Shown: positions 42,491-51,556, numbered from the stretch's first letter. The stretch is 64,000 nucleotides of DNA from an uncultured Lachnospiraceae bacterium (GCA_910579495.1 CAJTVD010000008.1:1-64000); one strand, 5' to 3'. Notes: generated by a model from the sequence alone, not told the origin. Numbers and translations: made by a program.

Positions 42491-42526
42491 CAATAAGCCG
42501 GCTAGCGGAGCGTGGCAGCGTTTGTT
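42491..42526. repeat. REP-like repeat, copy 5
   Basis: Tandem with copy 4 (37-base period). Differs by two bases, giving arm CAGC and one mismatch. Confidence 0.75.
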
Positions 42527-42599
42527 ACAATAGTTGTTTGGGGAACTGTTCCTGGCCCTGCGCATAATATATGATAAGTATATTTGCAGAGGTATTTTT

Positions 42600-43172
42600 A
42601 TGCCTAAAAATATTTTGCGCAGCGCCCAGGGGGATAACACTTATAAGGGGAAGCTGCAGATCAATGTAACGTCTACGCTGGGGATGATACCCATACAGGA
42701 TGCCACAGTGACAATTTCCTACACAGGCATCCCTGATGTAACCATAGAAAAAATCAGCACGGATTCCTCAGGCCAGACGGAGGAGATCGAGCTGCCCTCC
42801 CCGCCGCCGGAGTACAGCCTGACGCCGGTGGAAGAACAACCCTATTCGGAATATAACATACGGGTGGAAGCGCCCGGCTATGAGCCTGTGCTGGTCTCCG
42901 GGACGGAAATTCTGCCGGATGTTACGGCAGTGCAGCCGATACGCCTGGCTCCGGTGGAAACAGAAGAAAAACAGGAAGAGGTGGTGGTGATCCCGGACCA
43001 TACCCTGTTTGGTGAATATCCGCCCAAAATCCCCGAGGATGAAATCAAGCCCATGGATGAGAGCGGGGAGATTGTCTTAAGCAGGGTGGTGATTCCGGAG
43101 TATGTGGTAGTGGACGATAAAATAGTACTACTACCAAAAATCATCCGGAAAAAACTTTGCCCAATTCAATAA
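42600..43172 (+). pseudogene. SleC-like spore cortex-lytic protein, 3'-truncated
   Basis: The 190 residues match the N-terminal part of SleC-type cortex-lytic/peptidoglycan-binding proteins of Clostridia: a start GKLQINVTSTLGMIPIQDAT, then SSGQTEEIELPSPPPEYSL, YNIRVEAPGYEPVLVSG, and HTLFGEYPPKIPEDEIKP. Homology runs to about IPEYVVV (nt 43110) and is then replaced by about 15 unrelated residues, so the peptidoglycan-binding and lytic parts are missing. The truncation point coincides with the end of the convergent Uma2 gene. I take this as a broken spore germination gene. Confidence 0.75.
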
Positions 43173-43716
43173 AACATCCTTCAAGCACGTTGACCTTTGC
43201 CACTTCCTCCTGCCGGTAGATTTCGTGGGTTTGGAGGAAACCATTGCCAGACTGGAGCATTACACGGACCGTTTTGTTTTCCGGGTCAACAATCCAGTAT
43301 TCCCGGACCCCCGCCCTCTGGTACAGGTTTAGCTTCACAAGTTGGTCATGCCGCTGTGTGGAGGGGGAGAGGACTTCGATGACCAAATCCGGTGCACCAT
43401 TACATCCATACTGATCCAGTTTGCTCCTGTCACATATCACTGATATGTCCGGCTCCACTATGGTATCAACATCCTCCGGGGAGTCACCGGCCCGTTGGAA
43501 CAGCCGCACGCCAAAGGGGGCTGGATAAGCCTTGCACTGCTTTCCCTCCAGATAATTGCCAAGCTGCCGTCCCATTTCAAAACAGATTTCCTGATGGATC
43601 CTGGACGGGGCAGCCATCATAAACGCTTCACCATTGATGATTTCAATCCGTTCGTTCCCCTCCCAGGAGAGGATATCTGCGAAAGTATACCGGGCCTTTT
43701 TTGCAGGTAATGCCAT
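43141..43716 (-). CDS. Uma2 family (DUF820) PD-(D/E)XK protein
   Basis: A 191-residue restriction-endonuclease-fold protein. Marks: IEIINGEAFMMAAPSRIHQEI near the N-terminus, VEPDISVI with the catalytic Asp, and LVIEVLSPSTQRHDQLVKL with Glu-x-Val and a downstream Lys/Asp. Uma2 genes are multiplied in some bacterial genomes and their biological role is unsettled. It runs against the SleC-like fragment and overlaps its last 32 bases. Confidence 0.88.
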   Translation of the reverse strand: MALPAKKARYTFADILSWEGNERIEIINGEAFMMAAPSRIHQEICFEMGRQLGNYLEGKQCKAYPAPFGVRLFQRAGDSPEDVDTIVEPDISVICDRSKLDQYGCNGAPDLVIEVLSPSTQRHDQLVKLNLYQRAGVREYWIVDPENKTVRVMLQSGNGFLQTHEIYRQEEVAKVNVLEGCFIELGKVFSG

Positions 43717-43931
43717 ATGCCATTCCTCCTTATCCGTTGCTGCCTGTGTAATTTTGGCCTGTATTCGTTTTATTTATTCCTGTCCAGTATAACATGGACC
43801 CGGTATTATTTCAAACCTTTAGGCTTGGCTGTTATGAAAGCCAGCCTCTGGCCCAAAAAAGGCTGATATCCTTTGGAAGAAGGTGTATACTGGAAAGGTA
43901 GCAAAAATAAAGAAAGGAAGTGTGATGATTT

Positions 43932-44372
43932 ATGCTGAAAGGAATACCGAAAATTTTATCGCCGGAGCTTTTAAAGACGCTGTGCGAGATGGGGCATGGT
44001 GACAGGATTGTGATTGCTGACGGAAACTTTCCGGCGGAGAGTATGGGAAAGGACGCTATTGTGGTCCGCATGGACGGCCATGGGACCTGTGAGGTGCTGG
44101 AGGCTGTTTTACAGTTATTCCCCCTGGATACTTATGTGGAGCATCCCTTTAACCTGATGCAGGTGATGCCCGGGGATACAGTGGAGACGCCCATCTGGGA
44201 CAAGTACCAGGAGATATTAAAAGGTGCAGACCCAAGAGGGGAAGAGGCCATAGGGCAGATTGAGCGTTTTGCTTTTTATGAGGAGGCACGCAAGGCCTAT
44301 GCCATCATCGCTACCGGTGAGGGGGCGCTGTATGCCAACATTATGCTGCAAAAGGGCGTTGTAATTGAGTAG
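43932..44372 (+). CDS. fucU: L-fucose mutarotase
   Basis: A 146-residue RbsD/FucU family protein that interconverts sugar anomers. MLKGIPKILSPELLKTLCEM, MGHGDRIVIADGNFPA with the catalytic His, and the C-terminal EGALYANIMLQKGVV are typical of FucU. AAAGGAAG precedes ATG 43932. No other fucose gene is adjacent, so fucose rather than another sugar rests on family resemblance. Confidence 0.88.
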   Translation: MLKGIPKILSPELLKTLCEMGHGDRIVIADGNFPAESMGKDAIVVRMDGHGTCEVLEAVLQLFPLDTYVEHPFNLMQVMPGDTVETPIWDKYQEILKGADPRGEEAIGQIERFAFYEEARKAYAIIATGEGALYANIMLQKGVVIE

Positions 44373-44480
44373 CAGGGCAAAGCCCGGAAACCAGGCTTGG
44401 GGACTGGGGGGATCCATCCAGACGGTGGTTCCCCCCGGGAAGCAGGGCTTGGGGGAGTAAGGCACCAGGGGAAAGCCGCC

Positions 44481-45875
44481 TTAGGTTTCCGTCCCATATA
44501 GGCTAAAGCCGCAAAGCTTATGGGTATCCGGATCTAAATAGATGCCCTGGAGCTTATCATGCCAGAAAGCCCTTTTGTGGGCTTTGTCAAGGCGTTCATA
44601 GGCTGACCGCCAGCATCCGGAAAAGCTCTCAGGGAGGGGCTGGCAGCCAGCTTTTTCCCTGCCTTTTGCCAGGTCTTTGTATTTCCTGATTTTTTCGGAA
44701 AGCTGTGCATATTGTCTGTCATATTCCCCTTCATCCATGCGCCCTTTCTGGAAAATGAGATTGAGGCGTGAAAGCTCCTTTTTCATTTTTTCTGCTTCCT
44801 TGAAGGGATCTGGGATTGCCCCTTTCCAGGGGGAAAGACAAAAATGCATCCGTATCCGGGCAAGCTCCGGCAGCATCCCTTCCAGGTTGGCAAGGAGGTA
44901 CTTTTCCACGGTGGTTTCATAAATATGGATGCCGCCGGGACAAAGGCCCCGGCAGCGCTGCTTCTGGCGGCACCGGTACACCGGGCTTATGTAGGTTTTG
45001 CCCCCGGGCTTTTTGGTCTTGTGCTGGTACCCGGCAAAATTATGGCCGCAGAGGGGGCATTTGATGATCCCGGAAAAGAGGTAAGGCTCATTTTTCCCGG
45101 CATACCATTTCAGGTCTCCCAATTCCTTTATTTTGTCAAACTGCTCCCTGGTGATATAGGGTTCGCAGAAACCATCTTTCCCATAGGCATGGCCATAATA
45201 GACAGGGTTTTTGAACATATAATAAAGGGTGCTCTCCGGCGGGGCGGTATCCCTGTATTTTTCCAGCAGGTAGGAAACAGCGGCACGTTTGGAGTAAACG
45301 GTAAAGTAATAGGAGAAGAAATCCTCTACCATGGCCTTTGTCTTTTCATCTTTAACAAACTTTTTGTTTTCCGCCTTGTAGCCGAAGCTGGCGTGGGCAC
45401 CGGAAAGGATCTCATTATTGCGGCGTTTGTAGTCGAACACTTCCCGGATGCGCTCAGAGTCCCGGTCGCATTCGTTTTCGTTGACAGAAAGCATGATATT
45501 GATGGCAAACCGCCCGTTGGAGGTGCTGGTGTCATACTGCTCGAAAATGGTCTTCCAGTTGCAGTTGTGGGCTTCTAAGATCGCCTGGGTGTTGTGGTAG
45601 TCCCTGATATTGCGGAACCACCGGTCAAGCTTGGTGACCAGGATCAGGTCGATCCGGCCAGCCTCCACGTCCTTTAACAGGCGGGAAAGCTCCCGGCGGC
45701 TGTGCATGTTTTTCCGGGCGGTGATGCCTTCGTCAGTGTAACAGCCCACGATCTCGTAGCCATGGGATATGGCATAGCCTGTAAGGGCATCCCGCTGGGC
45801 ATCTAAAGAGAGCCCGTCTTTCACCTGCATGTCAGTGCTTACACGGTCGTACAGGGCGCATCGGATTTTTTTCAT
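44481..45875 (-). CDS. Large serine recombinase
   Basis: A 464-residue site-specific recombinase. Order: N-terminal catalytic domain with Ser13 (YDRVSTDMQ) and TKLDRWFRN; recombinase domain with ASFGYKAENK and LYYMFKNPVYYGHAYG; zinc ribbon with CPLCG and a later Cys pair; then coiled-coil (about 355-420). Such enzymes integrate and excise phages or conjugative elements. No phage or element genes surround it, so it is a remnant or acts on a distant or minimal element. Confidence 0.9.
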   Translation of the reverse strand: MKKIRCALYDRVSTDMQVKDGLSLDAQRDALTGYAISHGYEIVGCYTDEGITARKNMHSRRELSRLLKDVEAGRIDLILVTKLDRWFRNIRDYHNTQAILEAHNCNWKTIFEQYDTSTSNGRFAINIMLSVNENECDRDSERIREVFDYKRRNNEILSGAHASFGYKAENKKFVKDEKTKAMVEDFFSYYFTVYSKRAAVSYLLEKYRDTAPPESTLYYMFKNPVYYGHAYGKDGFCEPYITREQFDKIKELGDLKWYAGKNEPYLFSGIIKCPLCGHNFAGYQHKTKKPGGKTYISPVYRCRQKQRCRGLCPGGIHIYETTVEKYLLANLEGMLPELARIRMHFCLSPWKGAIPDPFKEAEKMKKELSRLNLIFQKGRMDEGEYDRQYAQLSEKIRKYKDLAKGREKAGCQPLPESFSGCWRSAYERLDKAHKRAFWHDKLQGIYLDPDTHKLCGFSLYGTET

Positions 45876-46207
45876 GGGGGCGCTCCTTCCGGGGAAGGTT
45901 TCATTGATATCATTTTATGAGAGAAAGGGTAAATTATATTTCTTCTGCTGGCAATTTTAACATTCCGCCTGGCCATGTTGCCACAGCCTTTTATTAGTAC
46001 TGTTTGCGTTACAGTAAAGGGCAATTATTTTGGCCAGGACTGCCCTTAGCTGTTTTGGTATGGGAAATAATCCCCCCGGAGAAAACGGAAATAGATTTGT
46101 ACAAACTAAACAAAGTTTCAACCTGCTTTTTGTGGAGAAATATCCCTATAGTTATGGTAAAATTAAAAATAAGAGAAATATCGCACTAATTAAGGGAAAG
46201 AAAAGGT
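45876..46207. promoter_or_regulatory. Gap between divergent genes with an extended -10
   Basis: The recombinase (minus) and the LytTR regulator (plus) diverge here. For the plus strand, TG-G-TAAAAT (46155-46163) is an extended -10 box without a well-spaced -35. No LytTR operator repeats were recognised. The rest shows nothing I can support. Confidence 0.35.
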
Positions 46208-46927
46208 ATGTTGTCCATAGCAGTGATAGAAGACAATGCCGCATACGCCGCCATGCTGAAAGGATATATCCTTAGGGAGCCGTCTTTCAGGGGCCAGGTA
46301 TCGGTAGATTTATATTTAAACCCGGGGGGCTTCCTGGAAGGGATGGAGAAAGGCAGGCAGTATGGGCTTTGCTTTTCGGATATTGAGATGCCGGGGATGG
46401 GCGGGCTTAAGTTGGCGGAGGAAGCCCGGAAAAGGGATCCAGGGGTTCTATGGGTATTCCTGACCGCTTACCCTGCCTATGCCCTGGAGGGGTATCAGGT
46501 GGAAGCCTTTGACTATGTTTTAAAGGAAAGGCTGGAGGGGCAGTGGCCCAGGCTGGTAGAAAGAATCGTAAAACGGCTGGCAGAGGGCAGAGAAAAGGTA
46601 TACAAGGTGGTTACCCCTAATACGGTGGAGGTCATACTCTTAAGCAGCATTGTGTATATTTACAAGGAAGGTAAGTATTGCCATTTTGTTTTGGAGGATG
46701 GCAGGGATAGGCCTGCAGTGAGAAAAACTATCCGGGAGATTGGGGAGGAGCTGGAGCGCCATGAGAATTTTCTGCTAGTGAAAAGGGGGTATCTTATCAA
46801 TCTGGAGAAAATTAGGAAATATACGGCGGAACAGGTCATTATGAATAATGGGGACGAACTCATAATCGGAAGGATGCATGTAACCAGGGTCAGGGAAGCG
46901 GTCATGGGGTATATGGAGAGGAAATGA
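46208..46927 (+). CDS. LytTR response regulator
   Basis: A 239-residue AgrA/VirR-type regulator. The receiver (1-120) has Asp in CFSDIEMPG and Lys in VLKERLEG. A C-terminal LytTR DNA-binding domain (about 135-237) has LLSSIVYIYKEGKYCHFVLE and LVKRGYLINLEKIRKY. GGAAAG precedes ATG 46208. The kinase gene starts inside its stop (ATGATG). In RiPP clusters such pairs often respond to a peptide; the lanA gene follows. Confidence 0.9.
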   Translation: MLSIAVIEDNAAYAAMLKGYILREPSFRGQVSVDLYLNPGGFLEGMEKGRQYGLCFSDIEMPGMGGLKLAEEARKRDPGVLWVFLTAYPAYALEGYQVEAFDYVLKERLEGQWPRLVERIVKRLAEGREKVYKVVTPNTVEVILLSSIVYIYKEGKYCHFVLEDGRDRPAVRKTIREIGEELERHENFLLVKRGYLINLEKIRKYTAEQVIMNNGDELIIGRMHVTRVREAVMGYMERK

Positions 46928-48222
46928 TGGGTGGGCTGTGGTGGGTACAGGCAGTACTGACGGTAATCGAGGTGATTGGGGTATTCTGGCTGGTGAGGGT
47001 GGTATTTGAAGAAAAGGGGACAGGAGCCGGGGAGTGGTTTTCTGGTTTTGGGGTGCTGGCACTGGCAGGAATCACTGTTTACCAGAGAACGATTGCGATG
47101 TATTCAAGATGGTGGCTGGTGATCACGATTCTGCTGGGGGGATTTCTTTTAAAGGTAAGTGGAAGGGAGAAGAAATGGCAGGCGTGGACATTGCTGGCGC
47201 TGTATTTTGAGACACTTTACTGCCTGGATATCTTTATATATATTGCTGCCCAGATTGTCCTTTCTGAAAGAGATTTTTTATCTGACCAGTTTAATATTGG
47301 AATGAAAAGGGTGATCATTTTTTTTCTGACAAGAAGCATTATGGTTGCAGGCTGTGCTTTTTTATATAAATACAGGAGAAGAGCGGCATATTACTGGGAA
47401 ATAGGAGGAAAACTGTGGGGAATTATCATACTTCTAGAACATCTGAGCCTGATTTGCTGCGACCGTATATTTGTGCAGGGGGCGGAACAGGAGGCTATGG
47501 GTGGCTGGAGGATGCTGTTGTTATTTTACCCCGTTCTGACGGCATTTGCAGCAATTTATTTTATCCAGCAGAGATACCACAGGCTGTATGAACAGATGGA
47601 AAGGCAGAATACCTTATACAGTGAAAAGTATGAGATGATGGTGGAAAAGAGCAGGGAGAAGGAGCGTGTCTATCATGATTTCAAAAACCATATGATCCTG
47701 TTACAGAAAATGGTGAAGGAGGGGGATGACTCCGGGGCGGACGCTTATCTTCAAAAGCTGCTGCAGGCTGGGACGGAAAGGGACGCTTCTCCTGAAACGG
47801 GTGTTTCCCTGCTGGATTATCTGATACAGGTAAAGCACTCTGAAGCATCCAGAAAGCTGGTGCGGGCAGAGGTGGAATATGAGGGGAGGATACCAGAGCT
47901 GGACAGGCAAGGACTGATGGACTTCTGTGCTCTGATTGGTAATCTCTGGGACAATGCCATAGAGGGGTGTGAGAGGGTTGGAGAAGACCGCCGGATCAGG
48001 TTTGTATTTCTATGTGTGGGAAATGGGATAACGATCAAAATGGAAAACAGTTGTCATCCGGATGTAAAGACCGGGCGGCTGGTGACCACGAAAGCTGACC
48101 GCGGAATGCATGGGATTGGCCTTAGGAATATAGATTTTATTGTTAATAAGTATGGCGGCAGGGTGAAAAGGGAGTGCAGGAATGGAATGTTCATCACGCA
48201 GGTCACGCTGATATTTCTATAG
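46924..48222 (+). CDS. GHKL sensor histidine kinase (AgrC type)
   Basis: A 432-residue kinase with six to seven membrane segments in residues 1-220, a coiled segment, a histidine motif YHDFKNHMILLQKM and GHKL ATPase boxes LIGNLWDNAIEGCE and DRGMHGIGLRNIDFI. It overlaps the regulator by four bases, so the two are co-translated. AgrC-type kinases read extracellular peptides, which suits a lanthipeptide locus, though the ligand is not shown. The stop lies 130 bases before lanA. Confidence 0.9.
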   Translation: MMGGLWWVQAVLTVIEVIGVFWLVRVVFEEKGTGAGEWFSGFGVLALAGITVYQRTIAMYSRWWLVITILLGGFLLKVSGREKKWQAWTLLALYFETLYCLDIFIYIAAQIVLSERDFLSDQFNIGMKRVIIFFLTRSIMVAGCAFLYKYRRRAAYYWEIGGKLWGIIILLEHLSLICCDRIFVQGAEQEAMGGWRMLLLFYPVLTAFAAIYFIQQRYHRLYEQMERQNTLYSEKYEMMVEKSREKERVYHDFKNHMILLQKMVKEGDDSGADAYLQKLLQAGTERDASPETGVSLLDYLIQVKHSEASRKLVRAEVEYEGRIPELDRQGLMDFCALIGNLWDNAIEGCERVGEDRRIRFVFLCVGNGITIKMENSCHPDVKTGRLVTTKADRGMHGIGLRNIDFIVNKYGGRVKRECRNGMFITQVTLIFL

Positions 48223-48351
48223 CTTCCGGCATGATCTGCCGAATTTGTAGATAAAAAGAAATATGTGGCAACACTGCCAGGGCAGGCCTGCATTGTGGAA
48301 ATCTGACGTTACTTAAATTTCGGTAATCTGGAATGAGGGGAGGTGAAAGGA

Positions 48352-48498
48352 ATGGCAGAGAAAAATCTATGCAGTTTTGAGGAATGTAGCGTGTATGGGG
48401 GAAATCTGGAGGAAGAAACATTATATCTGATGCAGGAACCGGATGTTGCTTTGATTACCCATAATACACCAACGCTGACAATTGTTTGTTGTCTATAA
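48352..48498 (+). CDS. lanA: Candidate lanthipeptide precursor LanA
   Basis: A 48-residue peptide with an excellent ribosome site GGAGGTGA (48339-48346) five bases before the ATG. The leader is acidic (SFEECSVYGGNLEEETLYL and QEPDVA); the C-terminal part LITHNTPTLTIVCCL has four Thr and two adjacent Cys, the composition for lanthionine rings. The order lanA, terminator, lanM is classic. Lacticin-481-type peptides also end in CC. Odd points: there is no Gly-Gly next to the core, two more Cys lie in the leader, and no protease or LanT gene is adjacent. The cut site is unknown. Confidence 0.72.
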   Translation: MAEKNLCSFEECSVYGGNLEEETLYLMQEPDVALITHNTPTLTIVCCL

Positions 48499-48528
48499 GA
48501 AAAAAGCCGCCGGTAGGGCGGTTTTTTT
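48499..48528 (+). terminator. Terminator after lanA
   Basis: CCGCC (48507-48511) / GGCGG (48517-48521) with A-T extension and seven T (48522-48528). It should make lanA mRNA exceed lanM mRNA. Confidence 0.85.
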
Positions 48529-48543
48529 ATGCGCAGAAATGCA

Positions 48544-48730
48544 TAAGAAAGTTTGCTGCTTTGCGGCGCGCACTCCGCGCGGTGTGCAGGGAGAAAAACC
48601 GTCTCTATTCGATTTGCGAAAGTATTGGCCATGCGCACCGGACAGGCAGCATTATGCACAAAAATAATTTACCAATTCCCGTCCAACGATCATGATTCAA
48701 AAAAATGCTCATTTCGCGGTCAAAAAAAGG
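48544..48730. repeat. lan upstream repeat, copy A
   Basis: This segment recurs at 63192-63348 with roughly four bases in five identical, both ending TTTCGCGGTCAAAAAAAGG. It contains a hairpin around CACTCCG. No reliable gene is seen in the 307 bases between lanA and lanM; short frames on either strand have no ribosome site. Confidence 0.8.
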
Positions 48731-48805
48731 TCATTCTTGCTGCCTATATTGTCAAAAATTGTAAAAAATGATAGTTTGTTTTTAGAAACAATTGAAATCT
48801 GAAAA

Positions 48806-51556
48806 ATGGTTGCGGAGCCTGTCTTTATGGAAAGTAACAGCCAAACTTTTTATCCTTTTTATGAAGGAAGGATTAGCCGGGTGACGGGGGTTTTGAAAAA
48901 GGAATGCCCGGGCGGGAATCTTCAGGAAGGACGTATATGGGAAAGTATTGCGGTAAGCCTGCATGAAGTATTCCACAGGGCATCAGTCCGGTGCCTGATC
49001 GTAGAGCTGCATGTATGCAAGGCAGCAGGCTTACTGTCCGGGGAAAACAGCAGGGAAAAGTATCTGTGTTACTGCAGTCTGCTAAAGGATGAGCAGTATG
49101 TTGGAACAATCTATGGGAAATACCCGGGACTGCACCGGTATTTAAAGGAATTGGAAGAAATCCAGTTATGTTTTTGGCGGGAACTGCTGGGACGGCTTGT
49201 GAATGACTGGGATCAGATTAAGGCTTATTTCCAGATGGAGCCGGATACACGGATAAGGGATATCAGACGGTCTGGCTCGGATTTCCACTGTAGGGGGAGA
49301 TCAGTAGTCATTGTGGAAACGGACAGGAATAAGGAGATCCTGTATAAACCCCATTCACTGGAGAATGAAATCTTCCTGCAGGGTCTTTTGGCGGATATAC
49401 ACACGGATCTGGGGATGGGAGCATTTCGGTACCTGGAGCTGGAGCGGGGTGGGTATGGCTGGGTAGAAAAGGTCGTATGGCAGGAATGTGCCAGTTTGGA
49501 GGAGGTATCCGCCTTTTATAAAAGGGCGGGGGTTCTGATGGCGGTAGCTTATGTGCTGGGTATCGGAGATTTGCATTATGAAAATATCATTGCCCATGGA
49601 GGATTTCCTGTGGTTGTTGATGCGGAAACCTTGTTTCAGCACATGGGAACCCTTTATCGGTGGACAGAGCGGACGAGGGATTTCTATTCGGTATTGAGCA
49701 GCGGCCTTCTTCCTGGAGGGGCGGCGGATCTTGATACTGCAGGGGTCACTGGAGGGGTGGAGGGAGCCTTGTCCGGGAGGATGCCTGTGATCTTAAATGA
49801 TAAGACCTCAGAAATATGCGTTGGCTATGGAAGATCGCACATGTCCCAGGGGAAAAATTATGTGAGATACCTTGGGAAGAGGATGCCATGGGAGGATTAT
49901 GGGCAGGAGGTCGCAGAAGGCTTCCGGTTAGGGTATGGCTGGTTTGGCCGTAACAGGGAAGAGGTCTTTCAGAGAGTCCGGGCTTGTAAGGATAGGCTGA
50001 GGAGCAGGTATGTCAGTGGTAACTCACAGTTTTTTGGGCTGGGGATATTTGCGTCCGTGCATGGGACGCTTATGGAAAGCGAAAAGGGCAGATATGAGTA
50101 TCTGCGGAAGCTGTGCGGGAACAGAAGGCTGGGAGCCTGGGAAGCCCAGGCTATGGCATGGGGGGATATCCCCTGCTTTTCCAGAAGATTGGACGATGGC
50201 GATGTATATTGCGGGCAGGAAGCCGTAGTCTGGGGATTCTTTCAGGAGACCATAGAAGAGCAGTTAAGAGCGCGGATGCAGCAATTGTCAGAGGAAGACT
50301 GCAAATTGCAGGAGCAGGTCATTGCGTTTACTTATAGATTGTTTGGAACAGGAGCAGAGAAAAAGAAGGAAAAGACTGGGATGGATGCTGTCTGCCCTCC
50401 GGACAGGAGCCTTGTCGGGCTGGCAGGGGCTGAAAAGATTGGGATGTATATGCTGCGCCATGCTATAAGAGAGGGGGAGAAGATCTTCTGGCTGGGGGCA
50501 GACGGGGAAGAAGGACGGCTGAAAGTAAAACCGGTGGACATCTATTTCTATGGGGGGATTGCCGGGATAGCAGTATTCTTCCGGAAGCTGTACCGGGCAA
50601 GCGGACGGTATGGGGATATTTGTGGGGCGCTGGAGGGAATGCTTTTTTCATACACAGACCGGATCAGCAGCGGGGAAGGATGCCCGGTCACGGAAGATAC
50701 AGGGATGTATTGCGGGGAAGGGTCGGTGGCATATGCCTATCAACTGCTCTATGAGATCACCAGGGAATCCAGGTACCGGAGATATGCGTGCATCCATGTA
50801 AAGATCATGTGCAGATATATCAGCAGGGACAGGCATCTGGATCTGACCTATGGCAACGCCGGGGCGGTGCTGGTCCTGTGTCAGCAGTACAGGGATACCG
50901 GGGATGAGGCCTATCTGAGGGAGGCACAGAATGCCCTGTCGTATCTGGAAAACAGGCGGTTGGAATCCGGGCAGGGAGTTACCTGGATTGAAAAAGCGGA
51001 AGGAAGCCCTGTGTGCAGCCTGGCTCATGGGAACAGCGGGATGCTGCTGGCATATGCCAGGATGGAATCTCTTGTCCACAACGGACTGTGGGGAAAGAGG
51101 ATGCGCCAGATCATGGCATATGAGGATCAGTACTACCGGGAGGAATATGGGAACTGGGCGGATCTGCGAAGAGAAAAAGGGCAGTGGGAGACCTATGCAT
51201 GGTGCAATGGCGGCATGGGAGTGGTCTATGCCAGGCTGCTGGCTAAGAAGTGGAATCCGGAAGAATTGGCGGATGTGGATATTGGCGGCAGGTCGGAAGT
51301 CCTGGCCCGGAAGCTGGCTGTACGCGGGGATATGTGCCTGTGCCATGGGAATATGGGAAACCTGCTGATCCTGCGGGAGATGATGAGGGGATTGGGGGAG
51401 AGGGAAAATCTGATGCGGCAGATAGGCAGGCTGGAGGATGCTCTGGAAAGTTTCGTGAGGGACCTGGATGAAGAGAAGGGGAGAGTAGATTTTGGATTTA
51501 TGAATGGGATGGCGGGGGTTGGGTTTGGGTGTTTTGAGAGAAATGCACATAGATAG
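48806..51556 (+). CDS. lanM: Class II lanthionine synthetase LanM
   Basis: A 916-residue bifunctional enzyme that phosphorylates and dehydrates Ser/Thr in the precursor and then adds Cys thiols to form lanthionine rings. The N-terminal dehydratase (to about 560) has ILYKPHSLENEIFLQGLL, GIGDLHYENIIAHGGFPVVV and DAETLFQHM. The C-terminal LanC-like cyclase has SLAHGNSGMLLAY, WCNGGMGVVYARL and CLCHGNMGNLL, with zinc ligands Cys800, Cys846 and His847. Start 48806 has a weak ribosome site. The size is normal and no break is visible. A decayed second copy lies at 63349-64000. Confidence 0.95.
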   Translation: MVAEPVFMESNSQTFYPFYEGRISRVTGVLKKECPGGNLQEGRIWESIAVSLHEVFHRASVRCLIVELHVCKAAGLLSGENSREKYLCYCSLLKDEQYVGTIYGKYPGLHRYLKELEEIQLCFWRELLGRLVNDWDQIKAYFQMEPDTRIRDIRRSGSDFHCRGRSVVIVETDRNKEILYKPHSLENEIFLQGLLADIHTDLGMGAFRYLELERGGYGWVEKVVWQECASLEEVSAFYKRAGVLMAVAYVLGIGDLHYENIIAHGGFPVVVDAETLFQHMGTLYRWTERTRDFYSVLSSGLLPGGAADLDTAGVTGGVEGALSGRMPVILNDKTSEICVGYGRSHMSQGKNYVRYLGKRMPWEDYGQEVAEGFRLGYGWFGRNREEVFQRVRACKDRLRSRYVSGNSQFFGLGIFASVHGTLMESEKGRYEYLRKLCGNRRLGAWEAQAMAWGDIPCFSRRLDDGDVYCGQEAVVWGFFQETIEEQLRARMQQLSEEDCKLQEQVIAFTYRLFGTGAEKKKEKTGMDAVCPPDRSLVGLAGAEKIGMYMLRHAIREGEKIFWLGADGEEGRLKVKPVDIYFYGGIAGIAVFFRKLYRASGRYGDICGALEGMLFSYTDRISSGEGCPVTEDTGMYCGEGSVAYAYQLLYEITRESRYRRYACIHVKIMCRYISRDRHLDLTYGNAGAVLVLCQQYRDTGDEAYLREAQNALSYLENRRLESGQGVTWIEKAEGSPVCSLAHGNSGMLLAYARMESLVHNGLWGKRMRQIMAYEDQYYREEYGNWADLRREKGQWETYAWCNGGMGVVYARLLAKKWNPEELADVDIGGRSEVLARKLAVRGDMCLCHGNMGNLLILREMMRGLGERENLMRQIGRLEDALESFVRDLDEEKGRVDFGFMNGMAGVGFGCFERNAHR

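Noticed and set aside
44844..45578. 244-codon plus-strand frame within the large serine recombinase
   Set aside because: Antisense to a well-conserved recombinase with zinc ribbon; no ribosome site and no family resemblance.
48309..48659. Minus-strand frame over lanA and the lan repeat, with a similar frame at 62828-63304
   Set aside because: Their similarity comes from the duplicated DNA repeat; the frames differ in length and lack ribosome sites, and the first is antisense to lanA.
46924..51556. Reading the LanM as part of a complete lantibiotic locus with transporter and protease
   Set aside because: No LanT, LanP or LanFEG-type immunity gene was found next to lanM; the ABC trio at 55115-57667 belongs by composition and order to the AT-rich block.
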